A stretch of DNA of 32,853 nt, from the NCBI GenBank assembly GCA_021803325.1, contig JAJZLP010000182.1:15603-48455 (forward strand), in the 5' to 3' direction. Positions 15,395 through 23,045 of this stretch are shown here, piece after piece (within the stretch, counting starts at the first letter, position 1; the number at the start of each line of letters is the position of its first letter). A program made the translations under genes and the position numbers. The notes beneath the pieces were generated by a model. The model had not been told where the DNA came from. It made no database searches and saw nothing but the letters and a program-made list of their open reading frames with translations. Origin of the DNA: Actinomycetes bacterium. GTDB lineage: Bacteria; Actinomycetota; Acidimicrobiia; Acidimicrobiales; UBA8190.

Positions 15395-17002
15395 CTAGAA
15401 GACCGCCGCCTTCGCCCCGGTGGATGCCTCGGAACGCTGCAACAGCAGCCCCAGCGCGGCTGCGGCGAATGCCGCCACCGCCGCCACCAGGATGGCGATG
15501 TGCAGGCCGCTCATGAAGGCGTGGTGGGCGCCGGCCGTGATGGCGCGCTGCAGGGCCGCAGGAGCACCGGCCACGTGCGGTGCCGCTCCCTGGGCGACGA
15601 GCCCGGTTGCTGGCCGCAGCTGGGAGGCGACCTGGCTCGGTACGCCGGCGCCGACCAGTGAACCGAGCAGCATGGAGCCAACCCGTGTGACGAGGATCGA
15701 ACCGAGGATGCTGGTCCCCAGCACGCCGCCAAGCTGCAGGGCGGTCGACTGCAGCCCTCCGGCAACGCCGGCGTCGTCCTCGGGGGCGTTGGCCACGATC
15801 GCGTCCGACGAGGCGACGATCACCATGCCGACGCCGGTGCCTACCAGCACGAACGCCGGCCACAGGTGGATGTAGCTCGACTCCGGTTGCAGCGACAGCA
15901 GCAGCAGCAGCCCGACTCCGACCATGAGCATGCCGACTGGGACGACCAGACGGGGTCCGAAGCGCTGGTTGAGCACGCCTCCGAGCGGCGAGGCGACCAC
16001 GAACACGGCGGTGAGCGGAAGCATGTGCACCCCGGCCTGCACCGGGTCGTAGCCGTGGACGTTCTGCAAGTACAAGGTGACGAAGAAGAGCACCCCGAAC
16101 AGGGCGAAGAAGCCGAGCAGCACCGTGATGGTGCCGAAGGTGATCGACCGCCGCCGGAACAGACGCATCGGCAGCAGCGGCTCGGCGATCTTCGTCTCGA
16201 CGAGGGCGAACAGTGCCAGCACGCCGACGCCGCCCGCCAGGAGCGCCAGGGTCCGAGCATCGGTCCAGCCCCACGCCGACGCCTTGATGAGGCCGAAGAC
16301 AATGCCGAACAGCCCGACGCCGAGCAGGCCCAGGCCGACGCTGTCGAACCGGCCCAACGCCTCGATCCGGCTTTCTGCGAGCAGCAGGCCGCCGATCACC
16401 AGTGCCACCAGACCGACGGGGACGTTCACGTAGAACACCGACTCCCACGACACGTGCTGCACCAGCAGCCCCCCGATGATGGGGCCTGCCGCTACCGAGA
16501 TGGCAGTCGCCCCGCCCCAGATCCCGACGGCGCCGTTCAGCTTTTCGGGCGGGAAGGTCTTGCGGATGATGGCCAGCGAGTTGGGCATCAACATGGCACC
16601 GAACGCCCCCTGCAGGGCCCGGAAGGCGATGACGCCCGCGATGGAGCCGACGAGCCCCACGCTCAGCGACATGAGGGCGAAGCCGGCGACGCCGACCAGG
16701 AACACCTTCTTCCGCCCGAAGCGGTCGCCCAGGTAGCCCATGGGGATGAGCAGCACGGCGAGCACGAGCAGATACGCGTTGGTCACCCACTGCAGGTCGG
16801 GGAGGGAGCCGTGCAGCGACCGGGCGATGTACGGGTTGGCGATGGAGACGACGGTGCCGTCCAGGCCCACCATCATCACGCCGAGGGCGACGGCGACCAG
16901 CGTCCATCCGGGATGACCGCGCGTGGGGCGGGCGGTCGCACCGCCTGGAGCGACGGGCGGGTCGAGGACGTCGGGGGCGCTCAGGTCCAGGGGCGGCGTC
17001 AC
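15395..17002 (-). CDS. DHA2-family (EmrB/QacA) drug:H+ antiporter
   Basis: 535 aa, about 14 membrane helices, the size and layout of QacA/EmrB exporters. MFS motif A is GYLGDRFGRKKVF; an early D-G-T (GLDGTVVSIANPYI) in helix 1, the motif C-like AAGPIIGGLL and SVFYVNVPVG are also present. It should expel hydrophobic or cationic drugs. GTG 17002 fits best: it overlaps the TGA of a 10-codon leader (GTGA), and the promoter at 17039-17067 leaves no room for the longer in-frame extension. The tetR gene follows 43 nt later. The substrate cannot be told from sequence. Confidence 0.9.
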   Translation of the reverse strand: MTPPLDLSAPDVLDPPVAPGGATARPTRGHPGWTLVAVALGVMMVGLDGTVVSIANPYIARSLHGSLPDLQWVTNAYLLVLAVLLIPMGYLGDRFGRKKVFLVGVAGFALMSLSVGLVGSIAGVIAFRALQGAFGAMLMPNSLAIIRKTFPPEKLNGAVGIWGGATAISVAAGPIIGGLLVQHVSWESVFYVNVPVGLVALVIGGLLLAESRIEALGRFDSVGLGLLGVGLFGIVFGLIKASAWGWTDARTLALLAGGVGVLALFALVETKIAEPLLPMRLFRRRSITFGTITVLLGFFALFGVLFFVTLYLQNVHGYDPVQAGVHMLPLTAVFVVASPLGGVLNQRFGPRLVVPVGMLMVGVGLLLLLSLQPESSYIHLWPAFVLVGTGVGMVIVASSDAIVANAPEDDAGVAGGLQSTALQLGGVLGTSILGSILVTRVGSMLLGSLVGAGVPSQVASQLRPATGLVAQGAAPHVAGAPAALQRAITAGAHHAFMSGLHIAILVAAVAAFAAAALGLLLQRSEASTGAKAAVF

Positions 17003-17031
17003 GGGCGGCGGATCCGGCTGGGGGTGCTCAT
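16999..17031 (-). CDS. Ten-residue leader peptide in front of the exporter
   Basis: ATG 17031 begins MSTPSRIRRP and stops with TGA at 17001-16999, overlapping the exporter GTG at 17002-17000. The -10-like TACTGT (17044-17039) ends 7 nt before this ATG, so the transcript probably starts at it. The peptide carries Arg-Ile-Arg, the +X+ pattern of macrolide-dependent arrest peptides such as those preceding erm genes. Translation of the exporter would depend on ribosomes finishing this peptide. The function is inferred. Confidence 0.5.
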   Translation of the reverse strand: MSTPSRIRRP

Positions 17032-17038
17032 GAGAGAC

Positions 17039-17067
17039 ACAGTATGACAAGTGGCAGTGACTGTCAA
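17039..17067 (-). promoter_or_regulatory. Exporter promoter overlapped by a TetR-type operator
   Basis: On the minus strand TTGACA (17067-17062) is a perfect -35, with 17 bp to TACTGT (17044-17039). The inverted repeat TGACA-N12-TGTCA (17045-17066) covers the -35 and spacer, the classical place for a TetR repressor; the downstream TetR is the natural candidate. The divergent SDR gene lies 111 bp away and might respond too. Confidence 0.65.
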
Positions 17068-17177
17068 AAGAATACTGGTGGGCGATCGTCGGCGACAGAC
17101 CCGTGGTGGGGTGGTTGCGGTGGCACAATGCAGGAGCGGCGGCGCGGCCCGGCACCGCTGGACGACAGGAGGTCGCC

Positions 17178-17954
17178 GTGAGCGAGCAGCCAGCGATGGT
17201 GAAGCGCCGGTTCGACGGCCGGACAGCGATCGTGACCGGAGCGGCATCGGGGATCGGCCGGGCTACGGCCATCCGCCTGGCCAGTGAGGGTGCCGCTGTC
17301 GCCTGCCTCGACGTGCTGGGCGACGAGCTCGAGCAGACAGTCGAGGCCCTGTCGATCCTCGGTGGCTCGGCGTTCGCCTACGTCTGTGACGTTACCGACG
17401 AGCACGCTGTCGGGCGCACCGTCGACCGTGTGGCGGACACCCTGGGGCGACCGGCGGTCCTCTGCAACGTTGCCGGCATCGGGGGCTTCTACCACACCGC
17501 CGACATGCCCTTCAGCCGCTGGGAGCGCATGCTGGCGGTCAACCTGACCGGCCCCTTCCTGATGATCCGGGCCGCAGTGCCGCACATGCTGCATCCCCAC
17601 GGCGGCAGCATCGTGAACGTCGCATCCAACACCGGGTTGATGGGCGCGGCGTACGCTGCGGCCGACTGCGCGTCCAAGGGCGGCCTGGTCATGATGACCA
17701 AGGCCCTGGCCGTCGAGTACGCGGACCGTGGCATCCGCTGCAACGTGGTGGCGCCGGGGGGCGTGGCCGCCCCGATGTCGGGCTCGGTCGAGCTTCCCGA
17801 GGGGGCCGACCCCCGGCACCTGCACCGGCTGACGAGCCGCATGGGGCTCTGCACCCCCGACCAGGTCGCGGCGTCGATCGCGTTCATCGCCTCCGACGAG
17901 TCGGCCTACACGACCGGGGCGGTGCTGTCCGTCGACGGGGGCCTGTCCGCCTGA
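17178..17954 (+). CDS. SDR-family oxidoreductase with Asp in place of the catalytic Tyr
   Basis: 258 aa, classical short-chain dehydrogenase fold. The NAD(P)-binding TGAASGIG is at about residues 19-26, the NVAG motif (usually NNAG) is in LCNVAGIGG, the active-site Ser is in NVASNTG and Lys is K167 in CASKGG. Thirteen residues after the Ser, where YxxxK requires Tyr, residue 163 is Asp (GAC instead of TAC). The rest of the segment (AAYAAADCASKGG) looks normal, so one base explains the change. The enzyme may be inactive, use another mechanism, or the base may be an error. Start GTG 17178 has a perfect AGGAGG (17167-17172). Substrate unknown; the convergent neighbour is a thiolase. Confidence 0.9.
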   Translation: MSEQPAMVKRRFDGRTAIVTGAASGIGRATAIRLASEGAAVACLDVLGDELEQTVEALSILGGSAFAYVCDVTDEHAVGRTVDRVADTLGRPAVLCNVAGIGGFYHTADMPFSRWERMLAVNLTGPFLMIRAAVPHMLHPHGGSIVNVASNTGLMGAAYAAADCASKGGLVMMTKALAVEYADRGIRCNVVAPGGVAAPMSGSVELPEGADPRHLHRLTSRMGLCTPDQVAASIAFIASDESAYTTGAVLSVDGGLSA

Positions 17955-18024
17955 CCGCTCCGGCGAACCGGCGCTCCACCAGCGGCGTGGCCGGATCTCC
18001 CGCGGGGAGGTCGTCAGGCAGATC

Positions 18025-18226
18025 GATGCCGGCGGGTGCCGGGGCTGGTTCCGATCCCGTCGGGGCCACCGTTGCGCTCACCGCGATGCCGGCGGGTGCC
18101 GGGGCCGGTTCCGAACCCGTCGGGGCCACCGTTGCGCTCACCGCGATGCCGGCGGGTGCCGGGGCCGGTTCCGAACCCGTCGGGGCCACCGTTGTGCTCA
18201 CCGCGATGCCGGCGGGTGCCGGGGCC
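18025..18226. repeat. 60-bp tandem repeat between convergent SDR and thiolase genes
   Basis: Full units start at 18025, 18085 and 18145, with a 22-bp partial copy at 18205-18226; they differ at only about three sites. The unit keeps an open frame on both strands (20 codons), but no gene start or ribosome binding site supports coding. The partial copy runs into the left arm of the terminator hairpin. The rest of the 17955-18280 gap holds nothing else I can support. Confidence 0.95.
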
Positions 18227-18256
18227 CGGCACCGCGTGAACGGTGCCGGGCCCCGG
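18219..18256. terminator. Strong bidirectional terminator hairpin
   Basis: A perfect 16-bp GC-rich stem (18219-18234 with 18241-18256) encloses a 6-nt loop (CGTGAA). It sits between two convergent genes, 25 bases from the thiolase stop. No T run is present, as is common in high-GC actinobacteria. Confidence 0.75.
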
Positions 18257-18280
18257 TGTCATGCGCTGACGACGACAGGC

Positions 18281-19483
18281 CTACGACAGGCGCTCGACGA
18301 TCATGGCCATGCCCTGACCCCCGCCGACGCACATCGACTCCATGCCGTAGCGACCGCCGGTGGTCTGCAGACCGTTGATGAGGGTGGTCATGATCCGGGC
18401 GCCGGTCATCCCGAAGGGGTGGCCGAGGGCGATGGCGCCACCGTGGACGTTCAGCTTCTCCCACGGGATGCCGAGGTGCTTGGCGCTCGGCACGATCTGG
18501 GCGGCGAACGCCTCGTTGATCTCCACCAGGTCGATGTCCTCGATGGTCAGCCCCGCCCGCTTCATCGCCTGGCGGCACGACTCGATCGGGCCCAGGCCCA
18601 TGATCTCGGGGTCGAGCGCCGACAGGCCGCTGGACACGATCCGGGCCAGGGGGGTGATGCCCAGCTCCTCGGCCTTGGTGTCGGACATGACGACGACGGC
18701 TGCGGCCCCGTCGTTCAGCGGGCAGGCGTTGCCGGCCGTGACCCGGCCGCCCTCGCGGAACGCCGGCTTCAAGTTGGCCAGCACCTCGGCTGTCGTGCCC
18801 GGTCGGGGGCCGTCGTCCTTGGTGACGACGGTGCCGTCCTCCAAGGTGACCGGGATGATCTCCCGGTCGAAGAAGCCGTCTCCCTGCGAGGTGACGGCCC
18901 GCTGCTGGGACAGCGCCGCGAACTCGTCCATCTCCTCGCGGGTGACGTTCTCAGCCTCGGCCACGTTCTCGGCGGTCTGGCCCATGGCGATGTAGACGTC
19001 ACCCAGTCCACCGAGGGGCGTCCAGGGTTCGGTGACCGCTGCGCTGCGCTTGGCCGTGCGGGCCTCCGCCTCGGCGAAGAGCGGGTTGTGCGGCCCGATG
19101 TCCGCGGCGCCGTGCATGTAGCGGCTGACGGTCTCCACCCCGGCGGCGACGAAGACGTCCCCCTCGCCGGCCTTGATGGCGTGTGCTGCCATCCGGATGG
19201 TCTGCAGCGACGAGGAGCAGTACCGGTTGACGGTCACGCCGGGCACGTCGACGCCGGCGAGCAGCGCGGCGACCCGGGCGAGGTTGTACCCGGCTTCGCC
19301 GGCCGGCTGGCCGTTGCCGAGGATCAGGTCCTCGACCTGCTGCGGGTCGAGCTGCGGCACCTTGGCCAGCACTTCCTTCACCACCAGCGCGGTGAGGTCG
19401 TCGGGTCGGCAGCTGACCAGCGAGCCCTTCATTGCCCGGCCGATCGGAGTCCGACCGGTGGCGACGATGACGGCTTCGGGCAT
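18281..19483 (-). CDS. Thiolase (acetyl-CoA C-acyltransferase)
   Basis: 400 aa, typical thiolase length. It cleaves 3-ketoacyl-CoA or condenses acetyl-CoA. The acyl-accepting Cys is C89 in VNRYCSSSLQTI; the active-site His is in GGAIALGHPFGMTGAR and the second Cys in CVGGGQGMAMIVE; NEAFAAQ is also present. No fadB-like partner lies beside it, so degradative or biosynthetic use cannot be decided; the WS/DGAT gene nearby makes lipid metabolism plausible. ATG 19483 has AAGGAG upstream with about 7-nt spacing. A strong terminator follows. Confidence 0.93.
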   Translation of the reverse strand: MPEAVIVATGRTPIGRAMKGSLVSCRPDDLTALVVKEVLAKVPQLDPQQVEDLILGNGQPAGEAGYNLARVAALLAGVDVPGVTVNRYCSSSLQTIRMAAHAIKAGEGDVFVAAGVETVSRYMHGAADIGPHNPLFAEAEARTAKRSAAVTEPWTPLGGLGDVYIAMGQTAENVAEAENVTREEMDEFAALSQQRAVTSQGDGFFDREIIPVTLEDGTVVTKDDGPRPGTTAEVLANLKPAFREGGRVTAGNACPLNDGAAAVVVMSDTKAEELGITPLARIVSSGLSALDPEIMGLGPIESCRQAMKRAGLTIEDIDLVEINEAFAAQIVPSAKHLGIPWEKLNVHGGAIALGHPFGMTGARIMTTLINGLQTTGGRYGMESMCVGGGQGMAMIVERLS

Positions 19484-19812
19484 GTGCAAGCTCCTTGTCG
19501 GTTCTCCCGGGGCTCGCTGGCCCGGGTCTTCGGATGGCTACGTGTGGTCGCCGGCGAGCTCGGTTCGCCGGTCCTGCCGGGCGGGCCCTCCCCTTGAGGT
19601 GCCAGCCGGACTGTGGCCGAACATGACCGGGCTCGCGCCGACCGCGACGTGCCGCCCCCACAGGTCGGCACCGCACAGGTTGGCACACCTGGTGCGGCTG
19701 TATCACATTCAATAGGCACGAACGGTGGTCACAGTGGCACGGAGGTCTGCAGCCGGGTTGCCCGGAGCGGCCCCGGCCCCCGTTGCCGTGTGCAGCACGC
19801 CATGCTGGTGCG
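19484..19812. other. Divergent intergenic region between thiolase and gadB
   Basis: No gene is supported here. The stretch must hold both promoters. It includes an inverted repeat (19671-19697) followed by an AT-richer patch (TATCACATTCAAT from 19701) that could contain a -10 for gadB, but I could not define a convincing pair. Confidence 0.5.
19671..19697. promoter_or_regulatory. Imperfect palindrome, possible operator
   Basis: CCGCACAGGT (19671-19680) and ACCTGGTGCGG (19687-19697) are inverted copies with one extra base and a 6-nt centre. It lies about 120 bp upstream of gadB in the divergent region. The regulator is unknown. Confidence 0.35.
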
Positions 19813-21195
19813 ATGGCCCTCCACCGACACGCCGCCGACGACGACAGCCTGCAGACCAGGCCCCAATTCGCCGAGCACGGCGAGACCCACCCGGTGCCGA
19901 AGAACCGGCTGCCCGAACGGGGGATGCCGGCGTCGGTGGCGTACGAGGTGGTCCACGACGAGCTGCTGCTCGACGGGAGCTCCCGGCTCAACCTGGCCAC
20001 CTTTGTGACGACCTGGATGGACCGCGAGGCCCGCGACCTGATGGCCGAGTGCGCCGACAAGAACATGATCGACAAGGACGAGTACCCGCAGACCGCCGAG
20101 CTGGAGCGGCGGTGTGTGGGGATGCTGGCCGAGCTGTGGCACGCCCCGGCGCATGGGCACGCCACGGGGTGCTCGACGACCGGGTCGAGCGAAGCGGCCA
20201 TGCTGGCCGGCCTCGCCCTCAAATGGCGTTGGCGTGACCGCCGCCGTGCCGCCGGAGCGCCCGACGACCGGCCGAACATGGTCATGGGCGCCAACGTCCA
20301 GGTCTGCTGGGAGAAGTTCTGCCGCTACTTCGACGTCGAGGCCCGCCTGGTCCCCGTCGGTCCCGACGCCACGCACCTGACGGCGGAGACCGCCATCGCC
20401 CACTGCGACGACCGGACCATCGGCGTGGTGGCCGTCCTGGGCTCCACCTACGACGGCAGCTACGAGCCCGTCGCGGACATCGCAGCCGCGCTCGACCGGC
20501 TGGCGGCGTCGGGCGGCCCGGATGTGCCGGTGCACGTCGACGCGGCGTCGGGCGGGTTCGTGGCGCCGTTCCTCGATCCCGACCTGTTGTGGGACTTCCG
20601 CCTCGACCGGGTGGCGTCGATCAACGCCTCGGGGCACAAGTACGGCCTGGTGTACCCCGGCGTGGGCTGGGCGGTGTGGCGCGAGCCGGCGGCGCTGCCC
20701 GAGGGGCTCGTCTTCGACGTCGACTACCTCGGCGGCCACATGCCGACGTTCGCGCTCAACTTTTCGCGTCCCGGCGCGCAGGTGGTGGCCCAGTACTACT
20801 CGTTCCTCCGTCTCGGCCGCCAGGGCTACCGGGCGGTCCAGCAGGCGGCACGGGACACGGCAGGGTGGCTGTCGGACGAGCTGGTCCGCCGAGGCCCGTT
20901 CCGCCGGGTCGGCGCCGAGCTCGGCATCCCGGTGGTGACCGTGGCGGTGGCCGACGGCGAGCCCTTCGACGCCTACGAGCTGTCCGAGGCGCTCCGGGCC
21001 CGCAACTGGCTGCTGCCGGCCTACCCGATGCCACCCGCGCTCGACGACATGAGCGTGCTGCGTGTGGTGGTCCGCAACGGCTTCGGTCGCGACCTGGCCA
21101 CCATGCTGGCCGGCGCTGTCCACGACGAGGTGGCGGAGCTCCGCCGCCGGCACGGCGGGCAGGGGGCCCGCCATCGGGCCGGTTTCCACCACTGA
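19813..21195 (+). CDS. gadB: Glutamate decarboxylase, PLP-dependent
   Basis: 460 aa, close to the 466 aa of E. coli GadB. Converts glutamate to GABA and CO2, consuming a proton; usually linked to acid resistance or GABA supply. Family landmarks: STTGSSEAAMLAGLALK, HVDAASGGF with the PLP-contacting Asp, and the Schiff-base Lys K276 in INASGHKYGLVYPG. No gadC-type antiporter or GABA shunt gene is adjacent, so the physiological role is open. ATG 19813 precedes the conserved N-terminal region; upstream in-frame starts give only a short low-complexity extension. A 36-bp array begins 10 nt after the stop. Confidence 0.93.
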   Translation: MALHRHAADDDSLQTRPQFAEHGETHPVPKNRLPERGMPASVAYEVVHDELLLDGSSRLNLATFVTTWMDREARDLMAECADKNMIDKDEYPQTAELERRCVGMLAELWHAPAHGHATGCSTTGSSEAAMLAGLALKWRWRDRRRAAGAPDDRPNMVMGANVQVCWEKFCRYFDVEARLVPVGPDATHLTAETAIAHCDDRTIGVVAVLGSTYDGSYEPVADIAAALDRLAASGGPDVPVHVDAASGGFVAPFLDPDLLWDFRLDRVASINASGHKYGLVYPGVGWAVWREPAALPEGLVFDVDYLGGHMPTFALNFSRPGAQVVAQYYSFLRLGRQGYRAVQQAARDTAGWLSDELVRRGPFRRVGAELGIPVVTVAVADGEPFDAYELSEALRARNWLLPAYPMPPALDDMSVLRVVVRNGFGRDLATMLAGAVHDEVAELRRRHGGQGARHRAGFHH

Positions 21196-21204
21196 GCCGA
21201 TCGC

Positions 21205-21336
21205 CGGGCGGTCCTCGGTGGTGTGGTGTCGGGGGGCTGCCGGGCGGTCCTCGGTGGTGCGGTGTCGTGGGGCTGGCGGGCGGTCCTCGGTGGTGCGGTG
21301 TCGTGGGGCTGGCGGGCGGTCCTCGGTGGTGCGGGG
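21205..21336. repeat. 36-bp tandem repeat after gadB
   Basis: Units start at 21205, 21241 and 21277, with a 24-bp partial copy from 21313. Copies 2 and 3 are nearly identical; the first differs at a few sites. It lies between the gadB stop and the convergent DUF302 gene. Confidence 0.9.
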
Positions 21337-21406
21337 CGGCGAGCGCGGATGGGCTCGCCGGGTCGTCACCGGGGCGAGGGTCGCACCGGACTGCCCGGCA
21401 CCCGGT

Positions 21407-21799
21407 TCACCCAGGCGAGGCCAGTGCACCCAGCCGCTCGAAGACCCGGCGCAGCTTCTCCCCCGCCTCCTCGGCGATGGCGACGGTCCCCAGCATGTCG
21501 GTGGGATCGGCGGCGGCGATCCGGGTTCCCGTTCCGGCCGGCTCCAGCACGACGTTGCACGGCAGGAGCAGGCTGACCGTGGGGTCTGCTTGCAGCGCCC
21601 GGTGGGCGAGATCGGGGTTGCACGCCCCCAGGATGCGTAGTGGCGCTCGTTGCACCCCAAGCTTGGCAGCCAAGGTGGCGGCCACGTCGATCTCGGTGAG
21701 CACGCCGAACCCCTCCTCGCCCAAGGCTCGGCGCACCTCCACCTCCGCCTCGTCCATGCCCAGGTCGATGGTGGTCTCGATGGATCGTGTCATGGTCAT
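21407..21799 (-). CDS. DUF302-family protein
   Basis: 130 aa (start ATG 21799; ATG 21793 also possible). The DUF302 pattern is visible: VRRALGEEGFGVLTEIDV, LRILGACNPDLAHRALQ, SLLLPCNVVL, and the C-terminal DPTDMLGTVAIAEEAGEKL. The Cys residues in GACNP and LPCNV are conserved in the family. Biochemical function is not established; such genes are often found with thiol/sulfur or metal stress genes. It lies downstream of trx on the same strand, 175 nt away, and may share the CsoR-like operator. Confidence 0.88.
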   Translation of the reverse strand: MTMTRSIETTIDLGMDEAEVEVRRALGEEGFGVLTEIDVAATLAAKLGVQRAPLRILGACNPDLAHRALQADPTVSLLLPCNVVLEPAGTGTRIAAADPTDMLGTVAIAEEAGEKLRRVFERLGALASPG

Positions 21800-21849
21800 C
21801 CCATCTGTCGCAGTAGACGTTCGAACAGCCTACGGGTCGTGTCGCTCTG

Positions 21850-21978
21850 TGGCCCGGGCTTGACGGCTGACGCCGCCTGGCCAGGGGATCGGCCGCCGAT
21901 GCCCGCGTGGCGGGGGATCAGTGGTCGGTGCCAGCGTGGCCCGGGCTCGGCGGCTGGTGCCGCCTGGCGAAGGATCAG
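21850..21978. repeat. Two diverged direct repeats between DUF302 and trx
   Basis: A segment of about 41 bp beginning TGGCCCGGGCT at 21850 recurs at 21937 with substitutions, a spacing of 87 bp. The second copy reaches the trx stop codon. Confidence 0.6.
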
Positions 21979-22340
21979 TGGTTGGCGCCCTCTGTGACCT
22001 GCTTGCGCACCTCGTCCATGTCGAGGGCGCGCACCTTGCCGACCAGGTCGTCGAGCACCGGTGCCGGCAGGGCGCCCGGCTGCGAGTACAACAGCACCTG
22101 GTCGCGGAAGACCATCAGCGTCGGGATCGACATGATGCCGAAGCGCATGGCCAGCTCTTGCTGGTCCTCGGTGTCGACCTTGGCGAAGACGATGTCGGGG
22201 TTCCGCTCCGAAGCATCGGTGAACACCGGTGCGAACGCCCGGCACGGGCCGCACCACGACGCCCAAAAATCGACCAGCACGATGTCGTTCGACTCGACTG
22301 TCTCGTCGAAGGTCGTGTTCGTGAGTGCAACGGTGGCCAT
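21975..22340 (-). CDS. trxA: Thioredoxin
   Basis: 121 aa. Classical thioredoxin active site FWASWCGPC with C30 and C33, and the cis-Pro segment IMSIPTLMVF. Reduces disulfides in partners such as the MsrB encoded at 13853-14326. ATG 22340 has GGAGGGACG directly upstream. A TACCC-N4-GGGTA palindrome lies 43 nt upstream of the start, and a DUF302 gene follows on the same strand. The C-terminus has a short extra helix (MDEVRKQVTEGANH). Confidence 0.95.
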   Translation of the reverse strand: MATVALTNTTFDETVESNDIVLVDFWASWCGPCRAFAPVFTDASERNPDIVFAKVDTEDQQELAMRFGIMSIPTLMVFRDQVLLYSQPGALPAPVLDDLVGKVRALDMDEVRKQVTEGANH

Positions 22341-22382
22341 CGTCCCTCCAGATCGTTGGTCTGTGATCGTGTCCAACACGGG

Positions 22383-22396
22383 TACCCCATGGGGTA
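22383..22396. promoter_or_regulatory. CsoR/CstR-like operator upstream of trx
   Basis: TACCCCATGGGGTA is a perfect 14-bp palindrome. CsoR-family repressors (copper CsoR, persulfide CstR, FrmR) bind sites built from A-C-tract and G-tract-T-A halves of this kind. A second site with the same TACCC-N4-GGGTA geometry is at 32403-32418. No CsoR-family gene is in the window. Confidence 0.55.
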
Positions 22397-22555
22397 TTCC
22401 AACCATGGCGCGGATACTCCGGATCGAACCGCTCGTGGAAGCGATGGCGCTCCCGGGGCAGACTGGGAGCAACCCATCGGCCGGACATGAACCATGGGGA
22501 CAGCGGTGGGAACCGGACCTGTGCGCGGTGCGTCTGGACCAGTGTGGAGGTTGAC

Positions 22556-23038
22556 GTGCCAGGTGACGATCGTGCCGACAGCGTCTGGTCCGACGGGGTC
22601 CAGGCGCTGTACCGGGAGCGGTTCGACCAGATGGTTCGACTGGCCTCGCTCATGACCGGGTCGGTTGCAGTCGGCGAGGAGATCGTGCAGGACGCCTTCA
22701 TCCGCTGCCGGCACGTGCTCCCCGGAGCCGAGCAGCCTGCCGCCTACCTGCGCGCAGCGGTGGTCAACGGCTGCCGGAGCTTCCACCGGCGCCGCAACCT
22801 GGCGCTCGGGCTGTGGCCCCGCACCGGAGCGCTCCCCGAGTCGGTCGACCCCGAGCTCCACGAGCTGGCGGACATCCTGGCCATGCTGCCGCCCCGCCAG
22901 CGCACCGTCCTCGTCCTGCGGTACTACGCCGACCTGTCCGAGGCGGAGATCGCCGAGGCGATGGACTGCCGGCCGGGGACCGTCAAGTCGCTGGCCCACC
23001 GCGGCCTGGCCCGCATGCGTGCCCTCATCGAGCCATGA
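22556..23038 (+). CDS. ECF sigma factor, SigE-like group
   Basis: 160 aa. Region 2 is at about 12-75 (LYRERFDQMVRLASLMTG, VGEEIVQDAFIRC) and region 4 at about 105-155 (LPPRQRTVLVLRYYADLSEA, then RPGTVKSLAHRGLARMRALI). It directs RNA polymerase to a small regulon, probably including its own operon. GTG 22556 has GGAGG (22546-22550) at 5-nt spacing and is preferred over ATG 22487. The next gene, 7 nt downstream, encodes a membrane protein that is the likely partner or anti-sigma factor. Confidence 0.92.
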   Translation: MPGDDRADSVWSDGVQALYRERFDQMVRLASLMTGSVAVGEEIVQDAFIRCRHVLPGAEQPAAYLRAAVVNGCRSFHRRRNLALGLWPRTGALPESVDPELHELADILAMLPPRQRTVLVLRYYADLSEAEIAEAMDCRPGTVKSLAHRGLARMRALIEP

Positions 23039-23045
23039 CCGAGTC

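Noticed and set aside
16999..17247. 82-codon version of the exporter leader ORF
   Set aside because: The upper part lies upstream of the -35/-10 pair and antisense to the SDR start; only the last 10 codons lie on the expected transcript.
17884..18201. Minus-strand ORF made of 20-residue repeats
   Set aside because: It consists almost only of the translated 60-bp array plus antisense of the SDR gene, with no start signal.
18025..18226. CRISPR-like array between SDR and thiolase
   Set aside because: The 60-bp copies are contiguous, with no unique spacers, and no cas gene is near; it is a plain tandem repeat.
19680..19712. TTGGCA and TATCAC as a gadB promoter
   Set aside because: The spacer is only 15 bp and the -10 is poor; I keep only the nearby palindrome as a low-confidence site.
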